Part shown: piece by piece, positions 61,512-64,000 of the stretch
Numbering within the stretch: position 1 is the stretch's first letter
Layout: every line of letters begins with the position of its first letter
NCBI RefSeq assembly: GCF_050436995.1
Contig: NC_134747.1
Location: forward strand, 9,617,501-9,681,500
Origin: Anticarsia gemmatalis
Taxonomy: Eukaryota > Arthropoda > Insecta > Lepidoptera > Erebidae
DNA: 64,000 bases
Reading direction: 5' to 3'
Made by a program: the position numbers and the translations under genes
Notes under the pieces: model-generated
Told to the model about the DNA's origin: nothing
The model's database searches: none
The model's input: the letters and a program-made list of their open reading frames with translations, nothing else

Positions 61512-63748
61512 ATGGGTAACCAATTTAAAAACGTGGCAGTGATAGCTTGTCTCAAGACATTCCTTTTCGTTTTCAACATCGTGTTTTGGGTAAGCTTCAT
61601 GTTGTATTTTCTCTTTATATTTTATTATTTTCCTGGTAAAATTGCTCAAAGTAAAATATTGATACATAAATATTATATAGCTTCATAATAACGCTGTAGT
61701 AAAATCAATTGTACCTACTTATTTACGGCGTTTTTTACCATGGGCGTTCAACAGCTGTTATGCGTAAAGTTAAATAAAGCTTGTTTTGAATCATTTAAAA
61801 CACTCAACTCTTTTGCAATAATTAGGGTTAACAAGGAGGATCCAAGGCACAAATAGATAATCATAGGAATAAGGACGGTACGTTCTGTTATTTTTTCGTC
61901 ATAATAAGTATTATTAGGTGCTACCTCTGGTTCATTATATTTCCATGAATACTAGTCTATCTAATTACCTGCATACAAATTTCCAGATAGACGTTTTATC
62001 CTTACCTTACCATTTTACCTTTTTTGAGAGTAAGTTATATACATATAACGTATAGAGATATAAATAAAGGTGCCCGTTCGCTTAAAATTCACTTTTATTC
62101 AATAGAAACTTAAGTGAAACTATCTTGTAGGTAGTAGGTGCGTTAAACGTGAATTAAATATTAATGCCCTAATGTGCCACCAAAGTTTGTACTTAGGAGC
62201 AATGTTTTACTCCATTTTTTTATTTCCAGCTGACGGGATTGCTTCTTCTAATCGTGGGATTATGGGCTGAGTTTGATCTGCACAAGTACATGGAGTTATC
62301 ACCAGAATTTTCGGGAACGGCGCCGCATGTAATGATCGGTATCGCTTGCCTCATTGTGCTCGTCAGTTCCATAGCTTTCTCCTGTATCATCAAGGGACAA
62401 CCGGTGCTTCTTTACATAGTAAGATTTGTGATTAATTACTTATAATCTAATTGATTACGTACTTATACGATTTGCCCCGTTTTCCAACAGTGTGACGAGT
62501 AGCCAAAATAACCTGTATTCACCGAACCGGGAATCATCGGAATATCAATAGCTATCATTAATGAATGCTTATGTTTCCAGTATGGTGGTTTCTTGGCATG
62601 TATCTTCATGATGGACGCTGGCGTGGGCGCCGCAGTGGCCTGTTACCGGGACACCTTTGCCAAGAGCCTCCGCGACGGACTCACGCAGACCATCTCCACA
62701 AACAGTATGCACAAAACAAACTTTGACTTCGCACAAGAAACTGTAAGCACCTCTCTTAGTTAAACATGAGTCACCATCTGAGATACGTGATACGCATACA
62801 AGAGCTTTAATGAGTTTGTCTCGTATCCCAACGGCATAGATATCTATATCTATACATTATTATCTTTTCAGTCCCGAATTTGGACTCAATCAGTCTAGTA
62901 GGTGCAGGCAGTCTTATAAATAGACGTTCCCAAAATTTGAGACTGTCTGCACCTGCTACTCTCAATAGTCCTTACGGCCCAAAAATAAAACAGAGTCTCT
63001 CACACTCTGAATTTAGTAGCCTCGAAATATTGTCTTAAACAGATTAAGTTAAGTTAAGTTAAACTACTTATTAGTATAATGGCAAGCAATTAATAAATAG
63101 TGGTCACGCGTGTGTGTAACAGTTGCACTGCTGTGGCGTATCTAACTACACGGACTGGATGCGACTGTCACCGCAAAAGGTGATCCCTATCTCGTGCTGC
63201 CATGAGTCGAAGAACTGCGTCACGGCTAATTACAGCGAGGTCTACCAACGCGTAAGTTTAATTATACTGTGTACTCGTAAATTCTTAGTCACTGTTTATC
63301 TAGATAGTTCATAGACATTCCAAGGGTCAATGAAAAAGGTGGGTACCTTCCACATTACCGTGTACGAGACCCACAAACCAGCCCTGGCGCTGATACGTGT
63401 ATGTTATGTAAAATTGGATGCGCCTAATCCGTCGAGATCGCGCCCCCCATCAAGTTAGTTGTCCCGCAGGACGGTCTTACTTAACACAAATATAATACTA
63501 TGCTTTATCATCTCGTCGTAGCGCGTCTTCTTCTCTTTCGAAACCAAGAGCCTAAATGAAAATACGTTTTAAGTTAAAATATTTTCTTACAGGGCTGCTA
63601 TGAGGTGATTTCGGAATATTTGGAGAACAACATAGACATACTGGTTGGGATAGCGATTGGCACAGCATTCCTTCCGCTCGTCGGCACAGTGTTGTCTTGT
63701 TTCCTCGCCAGCTACATCAAGAAATCTAAATACGACGCCGTCAACTAA
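61512..63748 (+). CDS. Tetraspanin
   Basis: Exons 61512-61589, 62230-62418, 62581-62742, 63123-63251 and 63593-63748 give 237 residues. Four membrane helices are visible: TM1 about residues 10-38, TM2 53-75, TM3 80-104, TM4 205-231. The large outer loop lies between TM3 and TM4 and has the hallmark CCG (HCCGVSNYTDW), the ISCC pair, a further NC and a GC near TM4, six cysteines in all, so three disulfides are likely. Tetraspanins organise membrane microdomains with integrins and other partners. The start MGNQFKNVAVIACLKTFLFV has the polar, Lys-containing lead and juxtamembrane cysteine for palmitoylation. Every exon is a multiple of three. Which insect tetraspanin this is cannot be told by reading. 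Confidence 0.93.
62897..62960. repeat. Hairpin in tetraspanin intron 3
   Basis: AGTAGGTGCAGGCAGTCT pairs with AGACTGTCTGCACCTGCTACT; one arm carries a 3-nt insertion and there is one G-T pair. The loop is about 25 nt. It could be a MITE remnant or small-RNA hairpin. Confidence 0.6.
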
Positions 63749-64000
63749 CAACCTGAGAACGACTGATCTGCTCATACGTATTTGAATCTCCAATTTATCT
63801 GTACCTTTCGACTGACGCTATTCCTATTGGACTTGCATTATACCTATCGATGTTTAAATATTTCAATTATTATAATTATTAAATTAAAAGAAAATTATAT
63901 CAAGTAACTATGTATTCTTTATAAAAAGACATAGCAATATTTTATTTAAATGTTATTAAACTTGAAGCAAGGACCTTATATTTCATTTATTGGTTACTAG
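63749..64000 (+). other. 3' UTR of the tetraspanin gene
   Basis: AT-rich sequence after the TAA. No perfect AATAAA is seen in the window; ATTAAA variants occur near 63880 and 63950. Confidence 0.4.

Overview
This is a eukaryotic nuclear window, most likely from a moth or butterfly (Lepidoptera). Three things point there: AT-rich intergenic DNA, small exons with GT-AG introns, and many repeats of lepidopteran type (tRNA-derived SINEs with a tail like ATGTATGT, the repeat ending in a CTAGCTGACCCGGC-like terminus, a LINE 3' end with CAGTGGGACA). I see no bacterial or viral genes and no CRISPR array. All gene models below were spliced by hand from reading-frame continuity and splice-site consensus; no transcripts were available.

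Layout. 275-2068: 5'-truncated non-LTR retrotransposon. 3991-7660 (-): transglutaminase in nine exons, with an in-frame open extension of 52 codons behind its stop codon. 9496-10809 (+): TMEM231, a transition-zone protein of cilia. 11057-12364 (-): TIM21, mitochondrial import. 12705-13338: non-autonomous DNA transposon with long inverted repeats made of AATCGATT units. 14097-17229 (+): SLC66A2/PQLC1-type PQ-loop protein with an optional exon that also has an in-frame signal peptide upstream. 17230-20100: its likely long 3' UTR. 20374-31010: mostly non-coding DNA with three GC-rich promoter-like islands. 30880-38450 (+): UBE2Q-like (UBE2QL1-type) E2 enzyme. 40796-41320 (-): NEDD8. 41860-45735 (+): TANGO6, head-to-head with NEDD8. 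46255-60774 (-): type I membrane protein with a fibronectin III-like domain and a lone ZP-N domain, whose signal-peptide exon lies 12.7 kb upstream of the rest. 61512-63748 (+): tetraspanin.

The genes are neighbours rather than a pathway. The points most worth following are the possible stop-codon readthrough in transglutaminase, the possible signal-peptide half-isoform of the PQ-loop protein, the ZP-N-only membrane protein, and a 482-bp foldback element with several nested hairpins inside the large intron. NEDD8 and the E2 are both ubiquitin-like pathway components, but nothing here links them functionally.
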